64,000 bases of DNA from Pseudoglutamicibacter albus (lineage in GTDB: Bacteria; Actinomycetota; Actinomycetes; Actinomycetales; Micrococcaceae). Positions within the stretch are counted from its first letter, which is position 1. Each line of letters starts with the position of its first letter. Made by a program: the position numbers and the translations under genes. A model generated the notes under the pieces. It was not told where the DNA came from. It searched no databases and saw only the letters and a program-made list of their open reading frames with translations. Shown one piece after another: positions 46,013-54,979 of the stretch. The DNA lies in contig NZ_JAVDXX010000001.1 in NCBI RefSeq assembly GCF_031458175.1, positions 1,302,001-1,366,000 on the forward strand, given 5' to 3'.

Positions 46013-46819
46013 TTAGAGCAGATTATTTTCAGCTAAATACTCAGCCAGCGCCTCACCAGCTGCACCATCATCAACAATCACACGGCCCGGTTTACGTGCC
46101 GGAACCGGTTCCGCAGCAGTCACAACAGCAGAGGCCGCAGACGAACCCACCCAGTCAGCAGACAAGCCGAGATCCGCAAGCGTGACCGTGTCCGTCCTCT
46201 TCTTCCGGGCGGCAAGCATCGACTTGAAGTTCGGGTAGCGCGGCTCATTAGCCTGATCCGTAACCGAAACCACCACCGGCCAGCCGCTAGCAACTTCAAG
46301 CACCTCGCCGATACCCTGGCGGCGGCCACGCAACTGGCCCGCATCAAGCTCAAGCGAATCCAGCATCGTCAGCTGCGGCCAGCCAAGACGCGCGGCGACC
46401 AGGGAAGGCATGACACCCATCTCCGCGTCAGTGGATTCCATGCCGAAAACCACAACATCCGGGTTCTCGCCCCGGATCGCGGCCTCCAAAACACGAGAGG
46501 TCGACAACGCATCAGAACCAGCCAACTCGTCATCCAGAACATGAACGGCCCGTGTTGCTCCCATCTGCAGGGCCTTCTTCAACGCGGCTTTAGCTCCGTC
46601 TGGGCCCATCGTCACAACAGTGACCGGGCACACCTTGTCCCCGCCAGCAGCCTCAGACAACGCGACAGCCGCCTCGATGGCGTTCTCATCCAGCTCAGAC
46701 AAGATCGACTCCTCACGAACCAGGCGGTTCTCCGAATCGAACTGCCGCTCAAACTGAGCATCAGGAACGTACTTGACCAAGACCATCACATGCTGTGGGC
46801 TCGTCTCGGCTGTACTCAT
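46013..46819 (-). CDS. etfB: Electron transfer flavoprotein beta subunit
   Basis: Partner of EtfA. MVLVKYVPDAQFERQFDSENRLVREESILSELDENAIEAAVAL at the N-terminus, PDVVVFGMESTDAEMGVMPSLVAARLGWPQLTMLDSLEL in the centre and GWPVVVSVTDQANEPRYPNFKSMLAARKK (the ETF beta signature region) later. Length 268 is normal. The ATG at 46819 has AGGAG seven bases upstream; the frame continues upstream to 46957 but that part overlaps a terminator and is not coding. Confidence 0.96.
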   Translation of the reverse strand: MSTAETSPQHVMVLVKYVPDAQFERQFDSENRLVREESILSELDENAIEAAVALSEAAGGDKVCPVTVVTMGPDGAKAALKKALQMGATRAVHVLDDELAGSDALSTSRVLEAAIRGENPDVVVFGMESTDAEMGVMPSLVAARLGWPQLTMLDSLELDAGQLRGRRQGIGEVLEVASGWPVVVSVTDQANEPRYPNFKSMLAARKKRTDTVTLADLGLSADWVGSSAASAVVTAAEPVPARKPGRVIVDDGAAGEALAEYLAENNLL

Positions 46820-46864
46820 GTTTTCACTCCTGCTCGCAATGAACACAAACTGCTCTCGATGAAC

Positions 46865-46916
46865 AAAAAACGGTGGCTTATACGATGCCTTCCGTAGTCC
46901 ATCGTATAAGCCACCG
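46865..46916 (-). terminator. Rho-independent terminator of the HtrA gene
   Basis: CGGTGGCTTATACGATG (46871-46887) and its perfect complement (46900-46916) form a 17-base stem with a 12-base loop. On the minus strand it is followed by TTTTTTG (plus-strand aaaaaa at 46865-46870), the classical form. It lies 73 bases after the htrA stop and 45 bases before the etfB start. Confidence 0.92.
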
Positions 46917-46989
46917 CCCGCATCGTGGCATCCCGCAGCCAGAAAGTAGGCGTCCACGCTGGCTGATTGATGCGAATGCGCTCGTTGAT

Positions 46990-48462
46990 TTATGCGTCAG
47001 CGCCACCCAATGTGACGTCCATGGTGTGTTCCTCGCCGTTGCGTTTGACCGTCACCTTGACGGTAGCGCCCTCCGGGTAGGAACGGATGGTCGCGGTCAG
47101 GTCAACGGCGTCATTCATGCGTTTATCGTTCACCTTGGTGATGACGTCATCCTTCTGGATGCCTGCTTTCGCAGCCGGTGAGTCAGGTACAACCTCGGAA
47201 ACCACCGCGCCTTCCGTGAAGATCGTGGAACGGCCTGCGTTTGAAGGCTGGGCACGCGCCATCAAACCGAGCTGGCCGTGGGTCGCTTTACCGTTGCTCA
47301 TGAGCTCTTGGGCAACACGCTGGGCGATGTCGCCTGGCACGGCGAAACCAAGGCCGATAGAACCGGATTGGGCGCTTGGCGAGTAGATCGCTACGTTCAC
47401 CCCGATCAGCTCGCCCTTGTCATTGACGAGCGCCCCACCGGAATTACCGTGGTTGATCGAGGCGTCAGTCTGCAGCACGTTGATCGAGATACGCCCCGAA
47501 GGTTGCTGACGCTGTTCTTGCCCGGGGATCCGGAACTCCGGCAGGTCTTTATTGTTGGGGTCATCTTCCGGGGTCGATTTGACCGCCGAAGATGCGATCG
47601 AGATCGAGCGTTCACGGTTAGAAATAATGCCGGTAGACACCGTGTTCGGAAGCCCCAACGGCGCACCGATCGCGACCGCTTCCGAGCCCACGTTCACATC
47701 GTTCATATCAGCGAACTTGATCGGGGTGAATTTTGTATCCCCAGGGTTATCGATCTTCACAACCGCGAGGTCATAGAGCGGGTCTTGGCCCACCAATCTG
47801 GCTGGATAGGTTGTTCCGTCCGAGGTCTGGACCTCGATGGTCGCTTTATCTGAAGCACCGCTGAGCGTTGCGACGTGCTGGTTGGTGAGTACGTAGCCGT
47901 CTTCAGAGATGAACACACCCGAGCCTGTGCCGGACTGTTTGCCATCGCTTGCGGAGATCGTGACGACGGATGGCATCGCGGTTGCTGCCGCGAGTGAAAC
48001 CGGGGTCGCGGACTTGGGGTCACCACCGAACTGTTCCTGATAAGCCTGTTGCGCGGCAGGACTGTTCGCTGCCGGGTTCTGTCCGGAGTCAGAGTGGTTG
48101 AGTGCAACCACACCCGCGCCGGCGCCGCCGCCTGCAACAGCACCCAGGATCAAAGCCCCCGCAACGATCCCCCAACCGGGACGCCGCGATGTGCCGCGTT
48201 CCTTCTTCTTACGCCCACCAGACAATTGCGACTCATGTGGCTGCTGGCCCACCTGCTGTGTGTAATACTGCGGCGACTGCTGAGCCTGTGTTGGTTGCTG
48301 GGTCTGTGTTGGCTGCTGAGCCTGCGTTGGATGTTGAGTCTGTCCCGGCTCTTGTTGCTGTTGCGGGCCGGGGCTTGGTGGAGGCGGCTGAGTATGTTGC
48401 TGGCCTGGCTGGTTCTGATTGCCGGGGTAGCCCTGTTGGCCGGCTGGATAAGAATTAGACAT
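46990..48462 (-). CDS. HtrA/DegP-like serine protease with PDZ domain
   Basis: Membrane-anchored quality-control protease. The first 95 residues are a Gln/Pro-rich cytoplasmic tail with PTQAQQ/PTQTQQ repeats and a basic patch (GGRKKKERGTSRRPG). One helix follows (WGIVAGALILGAVAGGGAGAGVVAL). The trypsin-like domain has the triad in VLTNQHVATL (His), QDPLYDLAVVKI (Asp) and SINHGNSGGALVN (Ser). One PDZ domain ends the protein (GAVVSEVVPDSPAAKAGIQKDDVITKVNDKRMNDAVDLTATI). ATG at 48462 with weak GAGAAAG upstream. Similar to mycobacterial PepD/HtrA. Confidence 0.94.
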   Translation of the reverse strand: MSNSYPAGQQGYPGNQNQPGQQHTQPPPPSPGPQQQQEPGQTQHPTQAQQPTQTQQPTQAQQSPQYYTQQVGQQPHESQLSGGRKKKERGTSRRPGWGIVAGALILGAVAGGGAGAGVVALNHSDSGQNPAANSPAAQQAYQEQFGGDPKSATPVSLAAATAMPSVVTISASDGKQSGTGSGVFISEDGYVLTNQHVATLSGASDKATIEVQTSDGTTYPARLVGQDPLYDLAVVKIDNPGDTKFTPIKFADMNDVNVGSEAVAIGAPLGLPNTVSTGIISNRERSISIASSAVKSTPEDDPNNKDLPEFRIPGQEQRQQPSGRISINVLQTDASINHGNSGGALVNDKGELIGVNVAIYSPSAQSGSIGLGFAVPGDIAQRVAQELMSNGKATHGQLGLMARAQPSNAGRSTIFTEGAVVSEVVPDSPAAKAGIQKDDVITKVNDKRMNDAVDLTATIRSYPEGATVKVTVKRNGEEHTMDVTLGGADA

Positions 48463-48591
48463 CTGCGGGCTTTCTCATAGAGATGATCAAAACTTCTAAG
48501 AACAGAGTAGCGATATCCCCTGAAAAGCGGCTGGACGGTCAATCCGCGGTTTCTTGAAGCTCACCGAAAGAATGCTTGATGAGGGGCCGTT

Positions 48592-50226
48592 ATGTGGAAA
48601 ACTTTGAATATGGCGCTTCTCATCGACATGCTTGATTCCTCGACCGTGACCGCGGCACAGGCCTTCGCATCGCACGCTGTTCCAGCTCAGTTCAACGCGG
48701 CGCAGGATGCCGTGATTCGGGATAGTTTTGAACGTACCGCTTCAAGTTCGTCTCTGTTCGGCTTGTTGATTTTCTTCATTATCGGGTTTGTGATCACGGC
48801 CGTTGTTTTCAACATGAAGGGTTCGAAGGCGCGCAGGGAGCGGCGTGAGAGGTGGCGGAACTCGCCAGGCTGGGGCGCTACCGGCCTGCCGGTGGGTGGC
48901 GTGCCGGAGGATGCGCCGCAGGTTCTGTCCGCTGAGCAGCTGGATGCTAAACGTAAGGACGCCTCCGCTGCCTTGATCGCCGCCGATGAGGCGGTTCGTG
49001 CCGCAGGCCAGGAGGTTGATTTCGCGGTCGCTGCCTATGGTGAGGAGAAAGTTGAGTCTTTCCGCGCATCATTGGATGAGGCCCGTGCTGATTTGTCTGC
49101 TGCGTTCGAGCGGCAGCAGTTACTTGACGATGACACCCCTGATTCCCCGCAGGATCAGAACGCGTGGCTTGAGGAGATCCTGCAGCGCACCAAACGAGCT
49201 ATCGACACGTTGCAGGCTCGCGCTGACGAGTTCAGTCAGCTCCGTAACGTGGAGCATGATGCGCCGCAGCGTATCGATGAGCTCAATGCCGCGTTGATGC
49301 AGCTAGTGGGCCGGCTCGAGCAGGGCCAAGCGAATTTGGGTGGTATCGAACAGGAATACACCACGAGCGCTCGTGAGCGTGTGGATGGTGTTGTCAAGCG
49401 GGCAACGGGCCGTTTGGAAGACCTTTCTGCAGCGTTGAATAATGCCCGTACCGCGTGGGGTTCCGGGAACCAGCCGAGCGCGGCACTTGCGATTGTTCAA
49501 GCCGAAACCGCGCAGGTGGATGCCGAGGCCCTGGTCACTCGTGTTGAGACGGTCAAGCAACGGCTGGCTACCGCCCAGCAGGAGTTGCCGCAGCATATTC
49601 ATCAGGCTGAGAAGGATATCGATGCGGCACGGGCGATGGTGGATGCTGGCCGTTCCGCGTTGCAGGGCCCGGCTGATCGTTTGGACCGGGTGATCAAGAA
49701 GATCTATAGCCAAATGGATGCTGGCCCGCATGATCCGATTGCGCTGACGGATGAGCTGGCAACCGCGCATGATGCGTTGAGTGATCCGCTCGGCCAAGCG
49801 CAGTCGGAAGATGAGAAGCGTGCGGGCGCTCAGGCGCGCCTGGATGATCTGGCGAACCGTGCTGCTGCCCGTATCGAGTCTGTTGAGGATTATGTTCGCG
49901 CGAACCGCAACAAGGTGGGTTCCACCACTCGCACGCGGCTTTCTGAGGCGCAACGGTTCTTGAACCAGGCGATGGATATGCGCGCTACTGACCCAGTGAC
50001 GGCGGCTCAGCACGCTGACCGTGCGCTCAAGCTCGCTGAGGCTGCAGCGCGTAACGCCGAGGCGGAAACCGCCAGCCGTAGTGATCAAGATGACCCGCTT
50101 GAGAGCGTCTATAACATCTTCAACCCGACGTTCTCCGGTTCACGCAACGGGGTTCCGCGCATCACGTTCGGTTACGGTTATCCCAACGACAACCGGCGCA
50201 ATTCCAGACGCCGCCGCCCGTACTGA
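48592..50226 (+). CDS. Coiled-coil membrane protein next to PspA (TPM-domain family lacking most of the TPM domain)
   Basis: A 544-residue protein with a helix at about 53-75 (SSLFGLLIFFIIGFVITAVVF), a basic patch (KGSKARRERRERWRN) and a long coiled-coil Ala/Glu/Gln-rich cytoplasmic region (about 105-510), ending in a Gly/Tyr/Arg-rich tail (ITFGYGYPNDNRRNSRRRRPY). In related actinobacteria the gene before pspA encodes a TPM-domain protein with this layout, but those have a 120-residue extracellular TPM domain before the helix. Here only about 50 residues precede it. ATG with GAGGGG upstream. A role in envelope stress with PspA is inferred. Confidence 0.65.
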   Translation: MWKTLNMALLIDMLDSSTVTAAQAFASHAVPAQFNAAQDAVIRDSFERTASSSSLFGLLIFFIIGFVITAVVFNMKGSKARRERRERWRNSPGWGATGLPVGGVPEDAPQVLSAEQLDAKRKDASAALIAADEAVRAAGQEVDFAVAAYGEEKVESFRASLDEARADLSAAFERQQLLDDDTPDSPQDQNAWLEEILQRTKRAIDTLQARADEFSQLRNVEHDAPQRIDELNAALMQLVGRLEQGQANLGGIEQEYTTSARERVDGVVKRATGRLEDLSAALNNARTAWGSGNQPSAALAIVQAETAQVDAEALVTRVETVKQRLATAQQELPQHIHQAEKDIDAARAMVDAGRSALQGPADRLDRVIKKIYSQMDAGPHDPIALTDELATAHDALSDPLGQAQSEDEKRAGAQARLDDLANRAAARIESVEDYVRANRNKVGSTTRTRLSEAQRFLNQAMDMRATDPVTAAQHADRALKLAEAAARNAEAETASRSDQDDPLESVYNIFNPTFSGSRNGVPRITFGYGYPNDNRRNSRRRRPY

Positions 50227-50419
50227 TGCAGCCCTGGGGCGTTAGCAACCGCGCATTGATATGCGTTGTTATGCGCGTTGACGCTGGCGATTTTCGCGCC
50301 GCTAGCGAACTTTGCGCCGCGGCCTCTACTCATCGATCAAGAAGCACACTAGTCTGAAATCTGGATGTTTCTCGTCTGATCATTCATCAGCTTTCCGCCA
50401 CCATCATTGAAGGAGAACC

Positions 50420-51253
50420 ATGGCAAAGAAACAGTCGATCCTTGGCCGTATTGGCCAGTTGGTCCGTGCGAACATCAACGCGATGATCGACAACGCGGAG
50501 GATCCGCAGAAGATGCTGGATCAGATGATCCGCGACTACACGGACAACATCCGCGAAGCTGAAGCGGCTATCGCGACCACGATCGGTAACTTGCGCCTGG
50601 CTCAAGAGGACCACCAGACTGACGTTAGGGCCGCTCAGGAGTGGGGCCAGAAGGCTCTCGCTGCGTCGAATAAGGCTGATGAGTTCCGTTCTCAGGGTAA
50701 TTCCGCGGACGCTGATAAGTTCGATAACCTCGCCAAGGTTGCACTGCAGAAGCAGATGGCTGCTGAGAACGATGTGAAGGCCGCTGAGCCGGGCATCAAG
50801 GCTCAGGAGGATGTGGTTGAGCGGCTGAAGAACGGCCTGGCTCAGATGAAGAACAAGCTTGAAGAGCTGCGCACTAAACGCAACCAGCTTGTTGCCCGCC
50901 AGAAGTCCGCTGACGCTCAGAGCAAGGTCAACGAGGCTCTCGGCTCGATCGACATCATGGATCCGACCAGCGAGATCTCCCGTTTTGAGGAGAAGATCCG
51001 CCGCCAGGAGGCACAGGTTCGCGGCCAGCAGGAACTGCACGCATCCTCGATCGATTCGCAGTTTGAGCAGCTTGAGGACCTCGGCGAACAGACTGAGGTT
51101 GAGGCGCGTCTCGCTGCCCTCAAGCATGGCGCTGGCAAGGGCGCACCTAAGGCTGTTGAGTCCCAGGCTGGCGGCGGGCAGGCTAGCGGTGGCAAGATCG
51201 ACGAGGACTTGACTCCGGAGCAGCTCGAAGCGCTGCGTAAGCTCGAAGGCTAA
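50420..51253 (+). CDS. pspA: Phage shock protein A family (PspA/IM30)
   Basis: Membrane-stress protein of the ESCRT-III-like PspA/Vipp1 family, which polymerises on the inner face of the membrane. MAKKQSILGRIGQLVRANINAMIDNAEDPQKMLDQMIRDYTDNIREAEAAIATTIGNLRLAQED is the family N-terminus, followed by long helices (NDVKAAEPGIKAQEDVVERLKNGLAQMKNKLEELRTKRNQLVARQ) and a C-terminal extension after the last helix (GGQASGGKIDEDLTPEQLEAL). ATG with AAGGAG four bases upstream. It is followed by a strong hairpin. Confidence 0.95.
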   Translation: MAKKQSILGRIGQLVRANINAMIDNAEDPQKMLDQMIRDYTDNIREAEAAIATTIGNLRLAQEDHQTDVRAAQEWGQKALAASNKADEFRSQGNSADADKFDNLAKVALQKQMAAENDVKAAEPGIKAQEDVVERLKNGLAQMKNKLEELRTKRNQLVARQKSADAQSKVNEALGSIDIMDPTSEISRFEEKIRRQEAQVRGQQELHASSIDSQFEQLEDLGEQTEVEARLAALKHGAGKGAPKAVESQAGGGQASGGKIDEDLTPEQLEALRKLEG

Positions 51254-51272
51254 GCCCGGTATAGACACAGCC

Positions 51273-51313
51273 AGAAGGCCGGTTCCCTCATGTTTCGAGG
51301 GAACCGGCCTTCT
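51273..51313 (+). terminator. Hairpin terminator after pspA
   Basis: AGAAGGCCGGTTCCCTC (51273-51289) pairs perfectly with 51297-51313 over a 7-base loop, 20 bases after the pspA stop. No T tract follows. It can also act on readthrough from the other strand. Confidence 0.85.
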
Positions 51314-51326
51314 GCTGTGTTCGCGG

Positions 51327-51346
51327 CCCATGACAACTGTCATGGG
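51327..51346. promoter_or_regulatory. 20-bp palindromic operator upstream of ABC/two-component operon
   Basis: CCCATGACAACTGTCATGGG has perfect 9-base arms around AC. It is 57-76 bases before the ATG of the ABC ATPase gene, just upstream of an extended -10-like TGCTATGCG at 51361. Palindromes of the type TCATGACA..TGTCATGA are known for NarL/LuxR-type regulators such as DesR and LiaR, and this operon encodes such a regulator, so autoregulation is likely but inferred. Confidence 0.6.
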
Positions 51347-51402
51347 TAAGTGGTGACACCTGCTATGCGTGCGTTCCTCGCTGGCTCATTAGCGTGAATT
51401 GC

Positions 51403-52371
51403 ATGAAGAGAACACACCTGACGAGGGAACAGAATTCTCCCGCTATAGAACTCACCCCAGCTATAGAACTGCGCGGAGTGAACAAAACCTTCAACGCGCG
51501 TTCAGGCAATCCCGTGCACGCTTTGAAGGACGTTAGCCTCACGGTCCAGCCCGGTGAGATCATTGCCCTGCTGGGCACTAATGGGGCCGGCAAGACCACG
51601 CTGGTGGACCTGATTCTGGGGCTCACCACCCCATCGTCCGGGTCTATCAAGGTCACGGGTCAGGCCCCTCAAAAAGCGGTGTATCAGCAAAAGATCAGCG
51701 CCCTCATGCAAACCGGTGGCCTGCTCAGCGACCTCACGGTCAAGGACACGTTGAAGATGATCGCTTCGACCTTCCCGCGCCATCTGCCTCTGGATGAGGT
51801 TATCGAGCAGGCGCATCTGGAACCGATCTATAAACGCCGCGTCGGCAAGTGTTCCGGCGGTGAGCAGCAGCGGATCCGTTTCGCGTTGGCGATTCTCGGC
51901 AACCCGGACGTCCTCATTCTTGACGAGCCGACCGCCGGCATGGATGCCGGCGCTCGCCATCGATTCTGGGAGTCCATGAAGCATCAGGCTGAGCAGGGCC
52001 GCACCATCATCTTCGCGACCCACTACCTGGAGGAAGCAGACCAGTTTGCCCAACGCATCGTGCTGATCAACAAGGGCGAGGTCATCGCGGACGGCACCAC
52101 CGATGAGCTGCGAAACATGAGCTCCAACCGCACGGTGAGCGCCACGTTCCCAGGCGGGGTCCCGGAGTTATCGGGGTTGCCAGGCGCGGAAAGCGTTGAG
52201 GCTCACGGCAACCGTGTGCACATCACAACCCAGGATTCCGATGCGCTTGCCCGGTACTTACTGACCGAAACTGACGCTTGTGACCTTGAAGTGACAAGCC
52301 ACGGCCTCGAGGACACATTCCTCGCCCTGACGCAGAACAGCGGCCAGACCCAGAACAACGAGGAGGACTAA
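51403..52371 (+). CDS. ABC transporter ATPase (ABC-2 exporter, DesKR-linked)
   Basis: ATP-binding subunit of an ABC-2 type exporter. Walker A LLGTNGAGKTTLVDLILGL near residue 55, Q loop ISALMQTGGLLSDLTVKD, signature CSGGEQQRIRFALAI (Cys replaces the usual Leu in LSGGQ), Walker B DVLILDEPTAGMDAGAR and switch FATHYLEEADQFAQRI. The C-terminal 90 residues are a divergent tail. ATG at 51403 preferred, with an in-frame GTG at 51394; neither has a clear ribosome site. The permease gene starts four bases after its stop. Confidence 0.93.
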   Translation: MKRTHLTREQNSPAIELTPAIELRGVNKTFNARSGNPVHALKDVSLTVQPGEIIALLGTNGAGKTTLVDLILGLTTPSSGSIKVTGQAPQKAVYQQKISALMQTGGLLSDLTVKDTLKMIASTFPRHLPLDEVIEQAHLEPIYKRRVGKCSGGEQQRIRFALAILGNPDVLILDEPTAGMDAGARHRFWESMKHQAEQGRTIIFATHYLEEADQFAQRIVLINKGEVIADGTTDELRNMSSNRTVSATFPGGVPELSGLPGAESVEAHGNRVHITTQDSDALARYLLTETDACDLEVTSHGLEDTFLALTQNSGQTQNNEED

Positions 52372-52375
52372 GCAC

Positions 52376-53140
52376 ATGTTGAGCACTACGTTGAGGTTCA
52401 CCGGGCATGAGCTGTTGCGTCTGCGCCGGGACATGACCACGATCTTCTTCAGCGTCGGGCTACCGATCTTCTTTTACCTCATCTTTGGCGCGTTGCAGAG
52501 CTACGGTGAGCAGGAGATGAACGGCGGTAACCTCGCCGCATACGTGATGCTGGGCATGGCTTTTTATGCTGGCGTGGTCGGTGCGGTTGGTGCGGCCGGT
52601 TCATCTGTGACGGATAGCCGTAGCGGGTGGGGCCGGCAGCTCGCTCTGACTCCCCTACGTCCGTGGCAGTTGGCTTTCGCTAACACGGTGAGTATCGCTG
52701 TGCGTGCGGTGTTGCCGATCGCCGCGGTATTCATTGTCGGGGCACTCACGAGCGCGAAAATGCAGCCCGAACAGTGGGCGTTGACGTTCATTGCGTGCGT
52801 TCTGTGTTCGATCCCGTTTGGTTTCTATGGCTTGGCGTGGACGCTCGTGGTACCTAAAGAAAACACGGTAGGGATCGCTACCGGCTCGATCGTGATCATC
52901 GCTTTCGCGGCTAATGTGTTCATGCCGTTAACCGGAGCGTTGCTGGACATAGGTCGTTTTACGCCGATGTACGGCGCGATGATGCTGGTGCGGTGGCCGT
53001 TGGCCGAGGGAGCGCAGATTGCTGGCACCGGGTTTATGTTCGAGCCGATGTGGCATGCCTGGGTTAGCATCTCGGTATGGACGGCGATCTTCGTGGGCTT
53101 CTGCCTGATCATGCGCCAGCGCGACAAGAACCGAAGCTGA
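52376..53140 (+). CDS. ABC-2 type permease
   Basis: A 254-residue membrane protein with six predicted helices: IFFSVGLPIFFYLIFGAL, AAYVMLGMAFYAGVVGAVGAAG, AVRAVLPIAAVFIVGAL, TFIACVLCSIPFGFYGLAWTL, GSIVIIAFAANVFMPLTGALL and WVSISVWTAIFVGFCLIM. This is the ABC-2 permease layout paired with the ATPase upstream. The stop TGA overlaps the ATG of the kinase gene (TGATG), so all four genes form one coupled operon. Substrate unknown; DesKR-linked pumps often handle lipids or membrane-active peptides. Confidence 0.92.
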   Translation: MLSTTLRFTGHELLRLRRDMTTIFFSVGLPIFFYLIFGALQSYGEQEMNGGNLAAYVMLGMAFYAGVVGAVGAAGSSVTDSRSGWGRQLALTPLRPWQLAFANTVSIAVRAVLPIAAVFIVGALTSAKMQPEQWALTFIACVLCSIPFGFYGLAWTLVVPKENTVGIATGSIVIIAFAANVFMPLTGALLDIGRFTPMYGAMMLVRWPLAEGAQIAGTGFMFEPMWHAWVSISVWTAIFVGFCLIMRQRDKNRS

Positions 53141-54270
53141 TGCGCCTATTCAAAGACTTCCAGTTCAACAACGCAATCTTCGGCTCAATATGGCTTGTTT
53201 TCCTCGCCTCCGTCTTGGTTCAGGTATATGTGAGCGGCGAGTTCAGTGCCCTCGACAAGGCGTGGATGACAGTCTGTGTGACCGTGTTTGGGTTGCTTTA
53301 CTTCTATGCGTTCGGCTCAATGGACACGTTCCCAAGCGGTTGGGGCCAGTTTCCGCGCGCATTGTTGAGGTGGGGCATCCTGTTCGTCATTGCGCTGGCG
53401 AGCGTGCCCGTCATCAAAACGGGAGTGGTGACCTACGCACCGTATCTGGCGGCGGTACTGGGTTTCGCTGTCCCGTGGAAGAAGTCCCTCCCCATCGTAG
53501 TAGCTACGGGGGCGGCCGGCGCTTTCGCGGTATGGCGGCTATCGCCGCAAGATCTGGGCTGGGCATCTTTCCTGCTGTTCTTCATGCCCCTATTACTGGT
53601 TGGGGTGGGTGCTTTTTCTCAGTACGACGAGTCCCGCTACCAGTTGCAACACGAGCTTGACCTTGCGCAGCAGAGGGAGGACATCGCGAGCGATGTTCAC
53701 GACCTTCTAGGGCACTCGCTCACGGTGATCAACCTGAAATCCGAGGTGGCCCGCCGGGCTCTACACACCAACGCTGAGCAGGCCGAAAGGGAGCTCAAAG
53801 AGATCAGCGAGCTCTCCCGGCTAGCGCTTGCCGAGGTTCGCGCAACGGTCACGCGCATGCGCACCCCAACCTTCGCTGGTGAGCTACAAGCCGCGCGCCG
53901 AGCGTTAGAAACGAAAGGCATCACCGCGCATCTTCCTGAACGCCTCACCCCGGTGGGTACTCACGAGAACGTGTTCTCTTGGGGGTTGCGGGAGTTGACC
54001 ACGAATGTGGTCCGCCATTCTGGGGCGAACACCTGCTGGGTGAGCGTGAGCGCAGATAAGATGCAGGTGACTGACGACGGCAGCGGGTTCAGCACCGATA
54101 CCGTGCAGAACCGCGCGGGCGGGCTGGCTGGGCTGCGTGAGCGGGTTGAGGCCGCTGGCGGGCGTCTCATCGTGCGCCGTGAGCACGGGCTGAGTAGGGT
54201 TCTGATCACGATGAGCGGCGATAGCGAACTGATGCGTGACGGCGCTGTGGTGCGGGAGGCGAGCGAGTGA
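53140..54270 (+). CDS. NarL-type sensor histidine kinase (DesK-like)
   Basis: A 376-residue kinase with five or six N-terminal helices (about 14-160) and no large sensor domain, as in DesK. The dimerisation domain has the H box EDIASDVHDLLGHSLTVINLKSEVARRAL, where the first His is phosphorylated. HATPase region: FSWGLRELTTNVVRHSGANTCWVSVS, then VTDDGSGFSTD and GGLAGLRERVEAAGGRL. Start at ATG 53140, overlapping the permease stop. The frame is open further upstream but inside the permease gene. The stop overlaps the regulator start (GTGA). Confidence 0.93.
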   Translation: MRLFKDFQFNNAIFGSIWLVFLASVLVQVYVSGEFSALDKAWMTVCVTVFGLLYFYAFGSMDTFPSGWGQFPRALLRWGILFVIALASVPVIKTGVVTYAPYLAAVLGFAVPWKKSLPIVVATGAAGAFAVWRLSPQDLGWASFLLFFMPLLLVGVGAFSQYDESRYQLQHELDLAQQREDIASDVHDLLGHSLTVINLKSEVARRALHTNAEQAERELKEISELSRLALAEVRATVTRMRTPTFAGELQAARRALETKGITAHLPERLTPVGTHENVFSWGLRELTTNVVRHSGANTCWVSVSADKMQVTDDGSGFSTDTVQNRAGGLAGLRERVEAAGGRLIVRREHGLSRVLITMSGDSELMRDGAVVREASE

Positions 54271-54872
54271 ACAGGATTCGTGTGTTGATCGCTGAGGACC
54301 AGTCGCTGGTACGCGGCGCGTTGGTTGCGCTGCTGGGTTCGGAGACGGACATCGAGGTTGTCGCGGAATGCGCTACAGGGACCGAGGCTATAGACCTCGT
54401 ACAGCAACAACCCATTGATGTGGCGCTACTGGATATTGAGATGCCCGGCCTCAACGGCCTCGATGTTGCCGAAAAGTTGGCTGGGCATCCGTGCCGCTGC
54501 CTGATTGTGACGACGTTCGGTAAAGCCGGGTATGTGAAACGGGCGATGAAGGTGGGTGTGGACGGCTTCATCGTCAAAGACACACCACCTGATGAACTGG
54601 CTAACGCAATCCGGCGAGTGCATTCCGGGTTGCGCGTGATAGACCCAACCCTGGCGCGTGACAGCTTATTGGTACCCGATAATCCTCTGAGCGAGCGGGA
54701 ATCTGAGGTGTGCCAGCAGCTGTTCCAAGGCAAGAGCGCGCCCGCGATCGCGAAGGCTTTGCATCTCTCCACTGGCACGGTGCGTAACCACATTTCCAGC
54801 ATTATGGCGAAAACGGGTGCAGCTAACAGGTTTGAGGCCGCCCACCTCGCTAAAGCGAACGGTTGGATCTAG
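54267..54872 (+). CDS. LuxR/NarL-type response regulator (DesR-like)
   Basis: A 201-residue regulator. Receiver: [20 protein letters not shown], phosphoacceptor Asp in [18 protein letters not shown], Thr in [40 protein letters not shown]-binding [62 protein letters not shown] start overlaps the kinase stop by four bases. It likely acts on the palindrome at 51327-51346 to control the ABC exporter. Confidence 0.94.
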   Translation: MNRIRVLIAEDQSLVRGALVALLGSETDIEVVAECATGTEAIDLVQQQPIDVALLDIEMPGLNGLDVAEKLAGHPCRCLIVTTFGKAGYVKRAMKVGVDGFIVKDTPPDELANAIRRVHSGLRVIDPTLARDSLLVPDNPLSERESEVCQQLFQGKSAPAIAKALHLSTGTVRNHISSIMAKTGAANRFEAAHLAKANGWI

Positions 54873-54979
54873 TCCGCACCAGCTTGTCACGCGGTGTTCA
54901 CGTATTCCTGCCCTGTATTTCAACCGTCTGCGCCACGATATTGCCACTAGAGCATCCCAGCTCTGGGGAAAGGCTTTCT

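Noticed and set aside
46820-46957. N-terminal extension of etfB
   Set aside because: The added residues match nothing in EtfB and overlap a rho-independent terminator; the ATG at 46819 has a good AGGAG site.
49303-51343. Long minus-strand frames over the coiled-coil gene and pspA
   Set aside because: They mirror regular coiled-coil codon patterns; plus-strand genes have good ribosome sites and family motifs.
54863-54979. Upstream extension of the phosphate transporter frame
   Set aside because: It overlaps the response regulator gene, and the ATG at 54980 has a clear GGGGAAAGG site.
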